Shown: positions 1 to 9,901, counted from the first letter of the stretch. The stretch: DNA of 45,791 nucleotides from Ferrovibrio sp. (GCF_019636075.1 NZ_JAHBYG010000036.1:1-45791); one strand, 5' to 3'. Notes: generated from the letters alone by a model not told the origin. Numbers and translations are program-made.

Positions 1-261
1 CACATCGCCGGGGCGGTTTTTCCCGTTCTTGCCGACTGTATTTTCCAGCTTGAAAGCACCGTTCGCGCCGAAGAGCGAATTCAGCGAGGCATCATTGCGC
101 CAATCGGCGCGGGCAGCTTCCAACTGGCCATTGAGGTCGGGTTCTTCCTCCTCCTGGTCCCAGAGATAGCTATCCCGGCCCAGAGGATCGCGGATGGCTT
201 CGGACTCAGACGGATTGGCTTTCATGCGGCGGGGGCCGAACAGGGAGGCGTAGGGAGACAT
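1..261 (-). CDS. Partial protein of unknown function, N-terminal 87 residues
   Basis: An open frame runs from an ATG at 261 to the left edge of the window without a stop, so only the N-terminus is visible. It starts MSPYASLFGPRRMKAN, continues through an acidic stretch (WDQEEEEPDL) and ends in VGKNGKNRPGDV. The start is supported by AAGGA about 8 nt upstream and by an A+T-rich promoter-like region at 262-350. The last residues resemble the VGxxGxNRPxDV lead-in of peptidoglycan-binding-like repeats seen in some alphaproteobacterial and phage-associated proteins. That likeness is from memory over a very short stretch, so the function is left open. There is no signal peptide or membrane segment in the visible part. 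Confidence 0.6.
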   Translation of the reverse strand, partial: MSPYASLFGPRRMKANPSESEAIRDPLGRDSYLWDQEEEEPDLNGQLEAARADWRNDASLNSLFGANGAFKLENTVGKNGKNRPGDV

Positions 262-350
262 TTCATATATCCTTGTGTTATAATTCCCCCTATGAGAGCA
301 TATAGGAACGAAATGTCAACAATAATATTCTTTAAATGTTCTTTTTTCCT
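262..350 (-). promoter_or_regulatory. A+T-rich promoter region of the partial gene
   Basis: This stretch is about 29% G+C, against roughly 63% for the window. On the minus strand TTGACA (319..314) is followed after 17 nt by CTCATA (296..291), a plausible -35/-10 pair with a perfect -35 and a poor -10. A later TTATAA (284..279) is an alternative -10. No other gene is seen in the stretch. Confidence 0.4.
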
Positions 351-433
351 TCAGGATAAGGCGCTCGGATGGGAGGCTTGCCCCGGAGGTGGGGGAGGAT
401 CAGGCCGGATGCAACGCCGCTGTTGAGGGATGG

Positions 434-456
434 ATGCCCGGAATGAATCCGGGCAT
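434..456. repeat. REP-like extragenic palindrome
   Basis: This is a perfect inverted repeat, ATGCCCGGA-ATGAA-TCCGGGCAT, followed by GACG. Short intergenic palindromes built on CATGCCCGG...CCGGGCATG are common in alphaproteobacterial genomes as dispersed REP-like elements. Only one copy was noticed in this window. It lies in a 336-base gene-free stretch (262-597) between two genes that both read leftward. The remainder of that stretch, apart from the promoter and the 13-bp repeats, shows nothing recognisable. Confidence 0.55.
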
Positions 457-558
457 GACGAATAGAGAGAGGCCCTCACAGTACCAAGAGCCGTCCCTCT
501 CGGGCTTGCCGCAGGCCCATGCCAGACGCAGCACGGCTGTTGAATGATGAGAGGCTGC

Positions 559-594
559 GATGGAAGCCTGGGATGGAAGCCTAGGATGGAACGG
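559..594. repeat. 13-bp tandem repeat, about 2.7 copies
   Basis: GATGGAAGCCTGG (559-571) is followed directly by GATGGAAGCCTAG (572-584) and a partial third unit GATGGAACGG (585-594). The array abuts the 3' end of ubiG, whose stop is at 598-600. No function is apparent. Confidence 0.6.
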
Positions 595-597
595 TGG

Positions 598-1380
598 TCA
601 GCCGGGTTTGCTTGCCGTCATGAAATAATTCACCCCGGTATCGCGGCCCAGGCTCCAGCGTTCGCTGATGGGATTGTAATTGGCGCCGCGCACATCGTTC
701 ACGATCAGGCCGGCATCGCGCAGCAGCTTGGCCAGCTCATGGGGTTTTAGGAATTTTTTCCAATCATGGGTGCCGGGCGGTAGCCAGCGCAGGATGTATT
801 CCGCACCCACGATGGCCAGGGCATAGGCTTTCGGGCTGCGGTTCAGCGTAGAGGCGATCAACAGCCCCCCGGGCCGCAGCAAGCGGCTGCATGCGGCGAA
901 AAAACCGGCCGGATCGGCCACATGCTCGACGATTTCCAGCGCCAGCACGGCATCGAAGGTCTCGCCGGATTCCGCCAAGGCTTCGGCAGAGGTGCAACGG
1001 TAATCGATATCCAGGCCGGATTGCCCGGCATGCAGGCTGGCCACGGCGATATTGCGCGCGCCGGCATCGGCGCCGGTTACGCGAGCCCCCATGCGCGCCA
1101 GCGGTTCGGAGACCAGGCCGCCGCCGCAGCCGATATCCAGCAGCCGCAGGCCGTTCAGGCCGGCTTCCGCCGCCAGACCGAAATGGCTCTGCAGCGCCTC
1201 GCGGATATAGCCCAGCCGCACCGGATTGAACCGGTGCAATGGAGCGAATTTGCCGCGCGGGTTCCACCAATCCGCAGCCATCGCCGAGAAGCGGGCGATT
1301 TCCGCCGGATCGACGCTGTTTCCTTGCGGTAAACCGGTGTTTTCCGGGTGGTTTGCGAGGCTTTCAGACTGGATGCTCAT
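598..1380 (-). CDS. ubiG: Bifunctional ubiquinone O-methyltransferase UbiG
   Basis: S-adenosylmethionine-dependent O-methyltransferase that carries out both O-methylation steps of ubiquinone synthesis (2-polyprenyl-6-hydroxyphenol and 3-demethylubiquinol). At 260 residues it has normal family length. SAM motif I, LLDIGCGGGL, is at about residues 80-89. The N-terminal block AADWWNPRGKFAPLHRFNPV (about 36-55) is typical of UbiG and separates it from other small methyltransferases. The ATG at 1380 is preferred over an in-frame ATG at 1446 because GGAG lies 6 nt upstream of it and the extra 22 residues look non-conserved. It diverges from lysC across about 170 bases that must hold both promoters, a common alphaproteobacterial arrangement. 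Confidence 0.95.
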   Translation of the reverse strand: MSIQSESLANHPENTGLPQGNSVDPAEIARFSAMAADWWNPRGKFAPLHRFNPVRLGYIREALQSHFGLAAEAGLNGLRLLDIGCGGGLVSEPLARMGARVTGADAGARNIAVASLHAGQSGLDIDYRCTSAEALAESGETFDAVLALEIVEHVADPAGFFAACSRLLRPGGLLIASTLNRSPKAYALAIVGAEYILRWLPPGTHDWKKFLKPHELAKLLRDAGLIVNDVRGANYNPISERWSLGRDTGVNYFMTASKPG

Positions 1381-1550
1381 GGGCAACTCCGGGGCCCTGT
1401 TCGGGGCCGCAACTTTCTCGCGCCGCTCGGCTTGTTTCGGCGCCATGCCGAGAGTATTAAGTACCCGCCTTTTCGGGCGGGCCCAGCCGGTTCGGCGGGC
1501 GGCGGGCCGGGAAACAGTCTACAACGGAACAGCAAACGGGATCGAGCCGC

Positions 1551-2771
1551 ATGGCGCGCTTGGTGATGAAATTCGGCGGCACTTCGGTCGGCTCGCCCGA
1601 GCGGATCAAGAATGTTGCGCAAAAGGTGAAGCGTGAGGTGGAGGCCGGCAACCAGGTTGCCGTGGTGGTCTCCGCCATGTCGGGCGAGACCAATCGCCTG
1701 GTGGATCTCTGCAAGCAGATCGATCCGGTGCACGACCAGCGCGAATACGATGTTGTGGTGGCGGCCGGCGAGCAGGTGACCACCGGGCTGTTGTCGATGG
1801 CGCTGCAAAGCGTTGGCGTGAAGGCGCGTTCGTGGCAAGGCTGGCAGGTGCCGATCCGCACCGATGGCATGCATGGCAAGGCCCGTATCGACAGCATCGA
1901 CGGTTCGGCGCTGATCGCCGCGATGGAGAAGGGCGAGGTTTCGGTGGTGGCGGGTTTCCAGGGCGTGGGCCCGGAAGACCGTATCGCCACTCTGGGCCGC
2001 GGCGGTTCGGATACCTCGGCTGTGGCCCTGGCCGCCGCGCTGAAGGCGGATCGCTGCGATATCTACACCGACGTGGATGGCGTTTATACTGCCGATCCGC
2101 GCATCGTGAAGAAGGCCCGCAAGCTGGACCGCATCACCTATGAGGAGATGCTGGAGCTGGCTTCGTTGGGCGCCAAGGTGCTGCAGACCCGCTCGGTGGA
2201 AATGGCGATGAACCACCGGGTGCGCACGCAGGTTCTGTCGAGCTTTGCCGACCAGCCCGGCACGCTCGTTGTGGATGAGGATGAGATCGTGGAAAAGCAG
2301 ATCGTTTCCGGCGTCACCTATTCGGCCGACGAGGCCAAGATCACCCTGGTGGGCGTGGCCGACCGGCCTGGCATCGCAGCGGGCATTTTCGGTCCGCTGT
2401 CGGATGCCGGCATCAATGTGGACATGATCGTTCAGAATATTTCGGAAGACGGCAAGCAGACCGACATGACCTTCACGCTGGGCCGCTCCGATCTGGATCG
2501 CGCCGTGGCCCTGTTGCAGAAGCAAGAGAAGAGCCTGGGCTGGAAGCGCCTGGTGCCGGATCGCAACGTAACCAAGGTATCGGTCGTGGGCGTGGGCATG
2601 CGCAGCCATGCCGGCGTGGCGCATACCATGTTCAAGGCGCTGGCCGACAAGGGCATCAACATCCAGGCGATCACGACCTCTGAAATCAAGGTGAGCGTGC
2701 TGATCGCCGCCGATTATAACGAACTGGCGGTGCGCACCCTGCACACCGCCTTTGGCCTCGACGCCGAATAA
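1551..2771 (+). CDS. lysC: Aspartate kinase, tandem ACT domains
   Basis: Phosphorylates L-aspartate in the first step of the lysine, threonine, methionine and diaminopimelate pathway. The kinase domain (about 1-245) opens with MKFGGTSVGS (residues 6-15) and contains GRGGSDTSAVALAAAL. Two C-terminal ACT domains (about 265-400) are the expected allosteric lysine/threonine sensors; family knowledge assigns feedback control to them. The length, 406 residues, is normal for the monofunctional type. The start has only a weak purine-rich upstream stretch, but the family N-terminus MARLVMKFGG fits it. ptsP follows after about 100 bases, an order widespread in alphaproteobacteria. Confidence 0.97.
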   Translation: MARLVMKFGGTSVGSPERIKNVAQKVKREVEAGNQVAVVVSAMSGETNRLVDLCKQIDPVHDQREYDVVVAAGEQVTTGLLSMALQSVGVKARSWQGWQVPIRTDGMHGKARIDSIDGSALIAAMEKGEVSVVAGFQGVGPEDRIATLGRGGSDTSAVALAAALKADRCDIYTDVDGVYTADPRIVKKARKLDRITYEEMLELASLGAKVLQTRSVEMAMNHRVRTQVLSSFADQPGTLVVDEDEIVEKQIVSGVTYSADEAKITLVGVADRPGIAAGIFGPLSDAGINVDMIVQNISEDGKQTDMTFTLGRSDLDRAVALLQKQEKSLGWKRLVPDRNVTKVSVVGVGMRSHAGVAHTMFKALADKGINIQAITTSEIKVSVLIAADYNELAVRTLHTAFGLDAE

Positions 2772-2873
2772 GGCGCGCGCGGCTCATGAAACGGGAGGGC
2801 CAATGTTGGCCGTCTGGGGCGCGATACGGCGCGGCAGGAGATTGCCGCCCGCCCGGCTGACCGGGGGCAAGTC

Positions 2874-5144
2874 ATGGTGACCGGGCGCGCCATGGCGCCC
2901 GGCCCGCGCGCCCTGTTGCGCCGTCTGCGCGAGGTGATGGCCGAGACCGGCACGGTCGAGGAGCGGCTGTCGCAGGTGGTGCGCTCCATCGCCGCCAACA
3001 TGGTTTCGGAAGTCTGCTCGGTCTATCTGCTGCGCAACGACGAACTGGAACTCTACGCCACCGAAGGCCTTAATCCCGAAGCCGTGCACAAGACCCGCCT
3101 GAAAGTGGGCGAGGGCCTGGTGGGCGATATCGCCGCCAATGCGCGGCCGCTGGCCCTGGCCGATGCGCAGGGCCATCCGCAATTCGCCTATAAGCCGGAA
3201 ACCGGCGAAGAAATCTTCCACTCGCTGCTCGGCGTGCCGTTGCAGCGCGACAATCGCGTGATCGGCGTGCTCGTGGTGCAGAACAAGACGCGCCGCCAAT
3301 ATGCCGAAGACGAAGTGGAGGTGCTGGAAACCATCGCCATGGTGCTGGCCGAGATGGTGGCATCCGGCCAGCTTACCAGCCCGGAAGACAATGTGGCGGT
3401 CAGCCGCGCACCGTCGCTGCCGTTCCGTGCCGATGGCCGCACGCTGTCGGAAGGCCTGGCCATCGGTCAGGCGGTGCTGCACGAACCGCGCGTGCATGTG
3501 GAACGCACGATTGCCGACGATATCCCGCATGAGAAGCGCCGGCTGGATGCCGCCGTCGCCTCGATGCGCGACCAGGTCAACCGCATGCTGGAAGCGCCCG
3601 ACGACGAGATCGTCGGCGAGAGCCGGGACGTGCTGGAAACCTACAAGATGTTCGCCCATGACAGCGGCTGGCTGCATAAGCTGCATCAGGCGGTGGAATC
3701 CGGCCTCACCGCCGAGGCCGCCGTGCTGCGCGTGCAGGGCGATACGCGCCATCGCATGCAGGCGATCACCGATCCGTATTTGCGCGAACGCCTGGCGGAT
3801 CTGGACGATCTGGCCAATCGCCTGCTGCTGCATCTGACCGGCAAGGGCGTTACCTCGGCGGCCGAAGCTTTGCCGGAAAACGCCATCCTGTTCGCCCGCG
3901 CCATGGGCCCGGCGGAATTGCTGGATTACGACCGCCGTAAGCTGCAAGGCCTGGTGCTGGAGGAAGGTTCCAGCGTCAGCCATGTGGCCATTGTGGCGCG
4001 TGCGCTGTCGATCCCCGTGGTGGGCTCGGTGGGCCGCGCCATTGAGCGCGTGGAGCCGGGCGATCAGGTGATCGTGGATGGCGATCATGCGCAGATTTTC
4101 GTGCGCCCTGTGGCCGATGTGGTTTCGGCCTTCCAGCAGAGTTTGGGTTTGCGCAAGGCACGACTGGCGAAATACGCAGCCCAGCGCGACGATCCGCCGA
4201 TCACCCGCGATGGCAAGCGCGTGGCGTTGCTGATCAATGCCGGCCTGCTGATCGATCTGGCGCATCTCGACGAGACCGGCGCCGAAGGCATCGGCCTGTA
4301 TCGTACCGAGCTGCAATTCCTGGTGCGCCCCACCATGCCCAAGGCAGAGGCGCAGACCGCGATCTATGCGCGCGTGCTGGAGCATGCCGGCGACCGCCCG
4401 GTGGTGTTCCGCACCCTGGATGTGGGCGGCGACAAGGTGTTGCCTTATCTGGCAAAGCAGACGGAGGAGAATCCCGCCATGGGCTGGCGCGCCATCCGCA
4501 TCGCGCTGGATCGGCCGGCCTTGCTGAAGGTGCAATTGCGCGCGCTGTTGCAGGCAGCCGAGGGCCGCGTGCTGCATGTGATGTTTCCCATGGTGGCGGA
4601 GGTGGATGAATTCATCCGCGCCCGCAAGGTTCTGGACCGCGAAGTGGCACGGTTGAAAAGCCTGGGCCGTCCGGTGGCCCGCCAAGTGCGGGTGGGCACC
4701 ATGCTGGAAGTGCCGGCACTAGCCTGGCAATTGCCGTCCTTACTGCCGCTGGTTGATTTCGTTTCGGTCGGATCCAACGACCTGATGCAATTCCTGTTCG
4801 CCACCGATCGCGGCAACCCGCGTATGGTTGATCGTTACGATCCGTTGGCGCCCAGCATGCTGGCTTTCCTGCGCTGGGTGGTGCAGCAGTGCAAAGCGCA
4901 TGACAAGCCGCTCACGCTGTGCGGCGAGATGGGCGGTCGTCCGCTGGAAGCGATGGCTTTGCTGGGGTTGGGTTTCGAGCGTCTGTCGATGCCGGCCAAT
5001 GCCATCGGCCCGGTGAAGGAGATGCTGCGTAGCCTGGATGTTCTCTCGCTTGCGGAATTTTTGGAAGGCTTGTACCATTTGCCCGATCATAGCCTGCGTG
5101 CACGATTGGAAGAATATGCCCGCGAGAATGGGGTGATTGTTTAA
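2874..5144 (+). CDS. ptsP: Nitrogen-PTS phosphoenolpyruvate-protein phosphotransferase (EI-Ntr)
   Basis: First enzyme of the nitrogen phosphotransferase system: it autophosphorylates from phosphoenolpyruvate and passes the phosphate to NPr. Domains in order are a GAF sensor (about 20-165), the EI N-terminal/swivel part with phospho-acceptor His370 in EGSSVSHVAIVARAL, and the PEP-utiliser TIM barrel (about 410-730) with VGSNDLMQFLFATDRGN and the conserved Cys in CGEMGG. The GAF domain distinguishes EI-Ntr from the sugar-PTS enzyme I, and the 756-residue length fits. GAF domains of some relatives sense glutamine; whether this one does is unknown. The ATG at 2874 has a G-run 5 nt upstream; ATG at codon 7 is an alternative. 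NPr and EIIA-Ntr are not in the window. Confidence 0.95.
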   Translation: MVTGRAMAPGPRALLRRLREVMAETGTVEERLSQVVRSIAANMVSEVCSVYLLRNDELELYATEGLNPEAVHKTRLKVGEGLVGDIAANARPLALADAQGHPQFAYKPETGEEIFHSLLGVPLQRDNRVIGVLVVQNKTRRQYAEDEVEVLETIAMVLAEMVASGQLTSPEDNVAVSRAPSLPFRADGRTLSEGLAIGQAVLHEPRVHVERTIADDIPHEKRRLDAAVASMRDQVNRMLEAPDDEIVGESRDVLETYKMFAHDSGWLHKLHQAVESGLTAEAAVLRVQGDTRHRMQAITDPYLRERLADLDDLANRLLLHLTGKGVTSAAEALPENAILFARAMGPAELLDYDRRKLQGLVLEEGSSVSHVAIVARALSIPVVGSVGRAIERVEPGDQVIVDGDHAQIFVRPVADVVSAFQQSLGLRKARLAKYAAQRDDPPITRDGKRVALLINAGLLIDLAHLDETGAEGIGLYRTELQFLVRPTMPKAEAQTAIYARVLEHAGDRPVVFRTLDVGGDKVLPYLAKQTEENPAMGWRAIRIALDRPALLKVQLRALLQAAEGRVLHVMFPMVAEVDEFIRARKVLDREVARLKSLGRPVARQVRVGTMLEVPALAWQLPSLLPLVDFVSVGSNDLMQFLFATDRGNPRMVDRYDPLAPSMLAFLRWVVQQCKAHDKPLTLCGEMGGRPLEAMALLGLGFERLSMPANAIGPVKEMLRSLDVLSLAEFLEGLYHLPDHSLRARLEEYARENGVIV

Positions 5145-5287
5145 GGCGCTCCGCGATCACGGCAGACATCTTCCGATCAGCATCATCACAGGGTCTGCAT
5201 TTTTTTCGGTCGGCATGTTTGTCGCGGGCTTGTTTTTTGGCCGGTATGTTTTGGGGCCGGCGCCGCATTAACGGGGAAGCAGGATTG

Positions 5288-6367
5288 ATGGCTACCGAGG
5301 CTGGCGACAAGCCGGCGGCTCCCGCCACGCCCGAAAACTACGAAGGCGTCGGTCATAGTCTGAGAGTGGTGCGCGAGCGGCATGGCCTTTCGCTGGCCGA
5401 TGTGTCGTCGCGTATCCGCATCCGCAAGCCGCATCTGGAAGCCATCGAACATGGCCGCTTCATTGAGTTGCCGGGGCCGGTCTATGTCACCGGCTTTTTG
5501 CGCAGCTATGCCGAATTCCTGGGGCTGGAGCCCGAGAAGGTGGTGGCCGCCTTTCAGGCCGAAAGCGATGTGGCGCGTCAGCGCAGCGCGCTGGTATTTC
5601 CGATGCCGCGGCCCGAACAGCGCACGCCGCGCATCTGGCTGGTGCTGCTGGCCCTGTTGATTGCCGGCGGCGCGTATTTCATCTGGTATCGCTATCAGGA
5701 AACCTTCCGCTCCGGTGCCGATCTGGTGAAGCCGCTGCCGCCGCGTCTGGCCGATCTGGTGCCGCCGCCGCCGCCGCCGATCCGTGCCGCTGCGCCGCCG
5801 GTGATCGAACCGCCGGTGCAGGCGGCTGCGCCCGCGCAAGCCGAGGCTGTGCAGCCAGCCCAGAACTTGCCGGCCCAGAATTCGCCAGGCCAGAATTCGC
5901 TAATGCAGGCAACCGTGCCGGCACCTGCGGCAGCACCGGTTGTTGCCGCAGCGCCAGTTCCGGCCCCGGCCCAGGCCAGCGCAGCGCAGGCCGCTCCGGC
6001 TCAGGCCAGCTCGGTTCAGGCCAGCTCGGGGGCCAGCGCTGTTCCGGCCCCAGTCCAGCCATCTCCCCCCGCTGCTTTGCCGGCTCCGATCCTGGCTGCC
6101 GGGCAACTGGAGATTCGCGCCGATACCGAAAGCTGGATACAGGTGCGGGGGGCCAATAACGAGCCGCTCTATACCCGCCTGATGGCGCCCGGCGAAAGCT
6201 ATCGTGTACCAGACCGCCCGGGCCTGACCCTGGCCACCGGCAATGCCGGCGGGTTGCAGCTTTCCCTACAGGGCAAGCCCTTGCCGCGGATCGGTGAATC
6301 CGGCGAGGTGAAGCGCGGTCTGCCGCTCGATCCGGCCGAATTGCAGGCCGCCTTGAAGGTTCAGTGA
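5288..6367 (+). CDS. RodZ-like helix-turn-helix membrane protein
   Basis: This 359-residue single-pass membrane protein has the RodZ layout. A cytoplasmic helix-turn-helix of the HTH_25 type (about 18-85; LRVVRERHGLSLADVSSRI) leads to one transmembrane helix (IWLVLLALLIAGGAYFI, about 118-134). A long Pro/Ala/Gln-rich linker with internal repeats follows, then a C-terminal DUF4115 domain (about 275-355; AGQLEIRADTESWIQVRG). RodZ links MreB to the elongation machinery in rod-shaped cells; that role is inferred from architecture. The ATG at 5288 (AGGA just upstream) is chosen over an in-frame ATG at 5219 that would add 23 unconserved residues. It precedes ispG closely and is probably co-transcribed with it. 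DNA encoding the linker contains a 15-bp direct repeat at 6001-6030. Confidence 0.85.
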   Translation: MATEAGDKPAAPATPENYEGVGHSLRVVRERHGLSLADVSSRIRIRKPHLEAIEHGRFIELPGPVYVTGFLRSYAEFLGLEPEKVVAAFQAESDVARQRSALVFPMPRPEQRTPRIWLVLLALLIAGGAYFIWYRYQETFRSGADLVKPLPPRLADLVPPPPPPIRAAAPPVIEPPVQAAAPAQAEAVQPAQNLPAQNSPGQNSLMQATVPAPAAAPVVAAAPVPAPAQASAAQAAPAQASSVQASSGASAVPAPVQPSPPAALPAPILAAGQLEIRADTESWIQVRGANNEPLYTRLMAPGESYRVPDRPGLTLATGNAGGLQLSLQGKPLPRIGESGEVKRGLPLDPAELQAALKVQ

Positions 6368-6397
6368 CCCCACTTGCCAGCATGGGGCAAAAGCTCC

Positions 6398-7540
6398 ATG
6401 TTACGCCCCATCATGAGCATCCGGCCCTATCGCGATATCCAGCGGCGCAAGTCGCGGCAAGTCTATGTCGGCAAGGTGCCGGTGGGCGGCGATGCGCCGA
6501 TCACCGTGCAGACCATGACCAACACGCTGACCAGCGATGTGGCCGCCACGGTGGCGCAGATCAAGCGCTGCGAGGATGTGGGCGCCGATATCGTGCGCGT
6601 CTCATGCCCGGATGAGGCTTCCACCGCCGCGCTGAAGGAGATCATCCGCCAGGTGCGGGTGCCGATCGTGGCCGACATCCATTTTCACTACAAGCGCGCC
6701 ATCGAGGCCGCCGAGGCCGGCGCTGCCTGCCTGCGGATCAATCCCGGCAATATCGGCAGCGCGGATCGCGTGCGCGAGGTGGTGAAGGCCGCCAAGGATC
6801 ATGGCTGCTCCATGCGTATCGGCGTGAATGCCGGCTCGCTGGAAAAGCATCTGTTGGAAAAATACGGCGAGCCCTGCCCCGAGGCGATGGTGGAAAGCGC
6901 GCTGGACCATGCCCGGATTCTGGAAGACCACGATTTCCGCGATTTCAAGATCAGCGTGAAGGCCTCCGATGTCTTCCTCGCCGTGGCTGCCTATCAAGGC
7001 CTGGCGGAAGCCTGCGATTATCCGCTGCATATCGGCATCACCGAAGCCGGCGGCACACGCATCGGCACGGTGAAATCCTCGGTCGGGCTTGGCATGCTGC
7101 TCTGGGGCGGCATCGGCGACACCATCCGCGTGTCGCTTTCCGCGCCGCCGGAAGAGGAAGTGAAGGTGGGGTTCGACCTGCTGAAATCCCTCAACCTGCG
7201 CCATCGCGGGGTGAATGTGATTTCCTGCCCGTCCTGTGCGCGCCAGCAATTCGATGTGATCAAGACCGTGGAAGTGCTGGAACAGCGCCTGGCGCATATC
7301 ACCACGCCGATGACCTTGAGCGTGATCGGCTGCGTGGTGAACGGCCCCGGCGAGGCACGCGAAACCGATATCGGTTTCACCGGCGGCGGCAAGGGCTCGC
7401 ATCAGGTCTATATCGCAGGCCAACCGGCGCATCGCCTGCAGAACGAAGACATCGTGGCGCATCTGGTGAAACTGGTGGAAGACAAGGCCCGCCAGATCGA
7501 GGCCGAGCATCACGCTCACGCGGCTGACGCCGCCGATTAG
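6398..7540 (+). CDS. ispG: 4-hydroxy-3-methylbut-2-enyl diphosphate synthase
   Basis: Iron-sulphur enzyme of the non-mevalonate isoprenoid pathway that converts methylerythritol cyclodiphosphate to HMBPP. The substrate barrel starts with [19 protein letters not shown]. The [4Fe-4S] ligands lie in CPSCARQQF and in [16 protein letters not shown] near the C-terminus, so the enzyme looks intact. The length, 380 residues, matches the short bacterial form. Three starts are possible: TTG 6374, ATG 6398 and ATG 6413. 6398 is used because GGGG lies about 10 nt upstream, though homologues often begin nearer 6413 (MSIRPYRDI). It lies 30 bases after the rodZ-like gene and 29 before hisS, consistent with one operon. 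Confidence 0.96.
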   Translation: MLRPIMSIRPYRDIQRRKSRQVYVGKVPVGGDAPITVQTMTNTLTSDVAATVAQIKRCEDVGADIVRVSCPDEASTAALKEIIRQVRVPIVADIHFHYKRAIEAAEAGAACLRINPGNIGSADRVREVVKAAKDHGCSMRIGVNAGSLEKHLLEKYGEPCPEAMVESALDHARILEDHDFRDFKISVKASDVFLAVAAYQGLAEACDYPLHIGITEAGGTRIGTVKSSVGLGMLLWGGIGDTIRVSLSAPPEEEVKVGFDLLKSLNLRHRGVNVISCPSCARQQFDVIKTVEVLEQRLAHITTPMTLSVIGCVVNGPGEARETDIGFTGGGKGSHQVYIAGQPAHRLQNEDIVAHLVKLVEDKARQIEAEHHAHAADAAD

Positions 7541-7569
7541 CTGAACAATCCGTTGTAAAGGAGCGACCC

Positions 7570-8814
7570 GTGGCCCAGTTCCAGCCCGTGCGCGGCACCC
7601 ATGATATTCTACCCGATGATTTCGCCCGCTTCCGCAGCGTGATCGATACCGCGCGCCTGGCCGCCTCGCTGCATGGCTATCGCGAGATGGCCACGCCGAT
7701 GTTCGAAGTGGTGGATGTATTCGCGCGCTCCATGGGCGAAAGCTCGGATGCGGTGTCGAAGGAGATGTATGCCTTCACCGACAAGGGCGGCGAGCATCTG
7801 GCCTTGCGGCCGGAATACACCGCCGGTATCTGCCGTGCTTTCATTTCCAACGGATTGCAGCAGCATGTGCCGTTCAAGGCGTTTGCCTGGGGGCCGATGT
7901 TCCGCTACGAACGGCCGCAGAAGGGCCGCCAGCGGCAATTCCATCAGATCGATGTGGAAGTGATCGGCGCCGCCGAGCCGCAGGCCGATGTGGAAGTGAT
8001 CGCGCTGGCCGCCGATATCCTGCGCCGCCTGGGCATCCTGGATAAATGCACGTTGCTGCTGAACACGTTGGGCGATCCCGAAAGCCGCGTGGCCTATCGC
8101 GCGGCCTTGGTGGAGTATTTCTCGGCGCATAAGGCCAGCTTGTCGGAAGACAGCTTGAAGCGCCTGGAAAAGAATCCGCTGCGCATTCTCGATTCCAAGG
8201 ATGAAGGCGACCGCAAACTGGTGGCCGACGCCCCGCTGATCGACAATTACCTGACCCAGGCCGCAGGCGATTTCTTTGCCGCTGTGAAGGCGGGTCTTGC
8301 CCAGGCCGGCGTGCCGTTCCAGGTCGATCCGCGCCTGGTGCGCGGGCTGGATTACTACACCCACACGGCTTTCGAGTTCGTAACCACGCATCTCGGCGCG
8401 CAGGGCGCGGTGATTGCCGGCGGGCGTTACGATGGCTTGATCGAGCAATTGGGCGGCAATCCCACGCCGGGCATCGGCTGGGCGGGCGGCATCGAACGCC
8501 TGGTGTTGCTTTCCGATCCCAAGCCGCAGGCGGCACCCATGCTGGCCATCGTGCCGGTGGGCGAGGCAGCGGAAGCCGAGGCAATCGCGCTGGCCGGCGA
8601 ATTGCGCCGCGCCGATATCGCGGTGGAACTCGGCTATAAAGGCAATGTAGGCAAGCGCATGAAGCGCGCCGACAAGCTGGGCTGTTTCGGCGCGCTGATC
8701 TTCGGTGCCGATGAGATGGCCAAGGGCGTGGTTAAGCTGAAGGATTTCGCCTCCGGCCAGGAAGCCGAAATCGCGCGTGGCGACCTGGTTGCGCATTTGA
8801 AGGCGCGTGCCTGA
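7570..8814 (+). CDS. hisS: Histidyl-tRNA synthetase
   Basis: Class II aminoacyl-tRNA synthetase charging tRNA-His. The N-terminus [14 protein letters not shown], motif 2 ([16 protein letters not shown], about residues 112-127) and the histidine-binding [15 protein letters not shown] are all present, and the C-terminal anticodon-binding domain is complete (414 residues). The start is GTG at 7570, with AAAGGAG 6 nt upstream. Motif 2 is the canonical bacterial type rather than the divergent type known from Rhizobiales, Rhodobacterales and Caulobacterales. This argues for a lineage outside those orders; the taxonomic step is inference. Its stop is followed after one base by the prfA start. Confidence 0.97.
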   Translation: MAQFQPVRGTHDILPDDFARFRSVIDTARLAASLHGYREMATPMFEVVDVFARSMGESSDAVSKEMYAFTDKGGEHLALRPEYTAGICRAFISNGLQQHVPFKAFAWGPMFRYERPQKGRQRQFHQIDVEVIGAAEPQADVEVIALAADILRRLGILDKCTLLLNTLGDPESRVAYRAALVEYFSAHKASLSEDSLKRLEKNPLRILDSKDEGDRKLVADAPLIDNYLTQAAGDFFAAVKAGLAQAGVPFQVDPRLVRGLDYYTHTAFEFVTTHLGAQGAVIAGGRYDGLIEQLGGNPTPGIGWAGGIERLVLLSDPKPQAAPMLAIVPVGEAAEAEAIALAGELRRADIAVELGYKGNVGKRMKRADKLGCFGALIFGADEMAKGVVKLKDFASGQEAEIARGDLVAHLKARA

Positions 8815-8815
8815 G

Positions 8816-9901
8816 ATGGATGTTGCGGGACTGCCCGAAGTCAAGCTCGACAAGGTGATCGAGCGGTTCGACATGCTGCAGGCCCAGATGGCCTCGGGCA
8901 GCGTGGGCGAAGCGTTTGTAAAGCTGTCGAAGGAATATGCCGAGCTTGAGCCGGTGGTGGCCGCGATCCGCGATTGGCGCAGCAAACGTGCCGAGCTGGC
9001 CGATCTGGCTGCGATGAAGGACGACGCATCGGCTGATGCCGAAATGCGCGCACTGGCGGAAGAAGAATGGAAAGCGGCGCAAGAGGCTTTGCCGGAAGCC
9101 GAGCGGCAGGTGAAGCTGTTGCTGCTGCCCAAAGATGCCGCGGACGAAAAGAGCGCCATCCTGGAAGTGCGCGCCGGCACCGGCGGCGACGAGGCGGCCT
9201 TGTTCGCGTCTGAGCTGTTTGCCATGTATCGCGCCTATGCGGCTTTGCATGGCTGGAGTTTCGAGGTGATGAGCCTGGCGGAAACCGAATTGGGCGGCCT
9301 GCGCGAAGGCGTGGCGGCGATCAACGGGCGCGGCGTGTTCGCGCGGCTGAAGTTTGAATCCGGCGTGCATCGCGTGCAGCGCGTGCCGGCCACTGAAGCC
9401 TCCGGCCGTATCCATACCTCGGCGGCCACCGTGGCCGTGCTGCCGGAAGCCGAGGATGTGGATATCCATATCAACGAAAGCGACCTGCGCATCGATGTCT
9501 ATCGGTCGTCGGGCGCTGGCGGCCAGCATGTGAACACCACGGATTCTGCGGTGCGTATCACCCATATGCCCACCGGCATCGTGGTGGCGCAGCAGACCGA
9601 GCGCAGCCAGCATAAAAACAAGGCCCAGGCCATGAAGCTGCTGCGCGCCAAGCTGTTCGAGGTGGAGCGCGACCGGTTGGATGGCGAACGCGCAGCCTCG
9701 CGCAAGGGCCAGGTGGGTTCGGGCGACCGCTCCGAACGCATCCGCACCTATAATTTTCCGCAAGGCCGCGTCACCGATCACCGCATCAATCTCACGCTCT
9801 ACAAGATCGAAGAGGTGATGGCCGGTCAGGCGCTGGATGAAATCATCGCCGCATTGATTTCGGAAGATCAGGCCGAGCGCCTGGCCAGTTTGAATGACTG
9901 A
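8816..9901 (+). CDS. prfA: Peptide chain release factor 1
   Basis: Recognises UAA and UAG stop codons and triggers peptide release. The codon-reading tripeptide is PAT (residues 191-193), which identifies RF1 rather than RF2 (SPF). The catalytic GGQ is at 235-237 within [10 protein letters not shown]. The length of 361 residues is standard. The ATG at 8816 follows the hisS stop by one base, so translation is probably coupled; an in-frame GTG at 8807 would overlap hisS. The downstream prmC product methylates the Gln of this GGQ, a classic functional pairing. Confidence 0.97.
   Translation: MDVAGLPEVKLDKVIERFDMLQAQMASGSVGEAFVKLSKEYAELEPVVAAIRDWRSKRAELADLAAMKDDASADAEMRALAEEEWKAAQEALPEAERQVKLLLLPKDAADEKSAILEVRAGTGGDEAALFASELFAMYRAYAALHGWSFEVMSLAETELGGLREGVAAINGRGVFARLKFESGVHRVQRVPATEASGRIHTSAATVAVLPEAEDVDIHINESDLRIDVYRSSGAGGQHVNTTDSAVRITHMPTGIVVAQQTERSQHKNKAQAMKLLRAKLFEVERDRLDGERAASRKGQVGSGDRSERIRTYNFPQGRVTDHRINLTLYKIEEVMAGQALDEIIAALISEDQAERLASLND

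Noticed and set aside
327..341. ATTC-N7-GTTC, one mismatch from the alphaproteobacterial LexA box
   Set aside because: A single mismatch in an eight-base signal within a very A+T-rich stretch is weak, and the downstream gene is unidentified.
1377..2744. 455-residue open frame antisense to lysC, and similar long antisense frames opposite ptsP, ispG, the uxaA-type gene and the RND pump
   Set aside because: They lie opposite clearly conserved genes, are His/Arg/Gly-rich as expected from high-G+C reverse frames, and match no family.
2880..2901. Inverted repeat CCGGGCGC / GCGCCCGG at the ptsP start
   Set aside because: It lies within the first codons in GC-rich sequence; no regulatory meaning can be argued.
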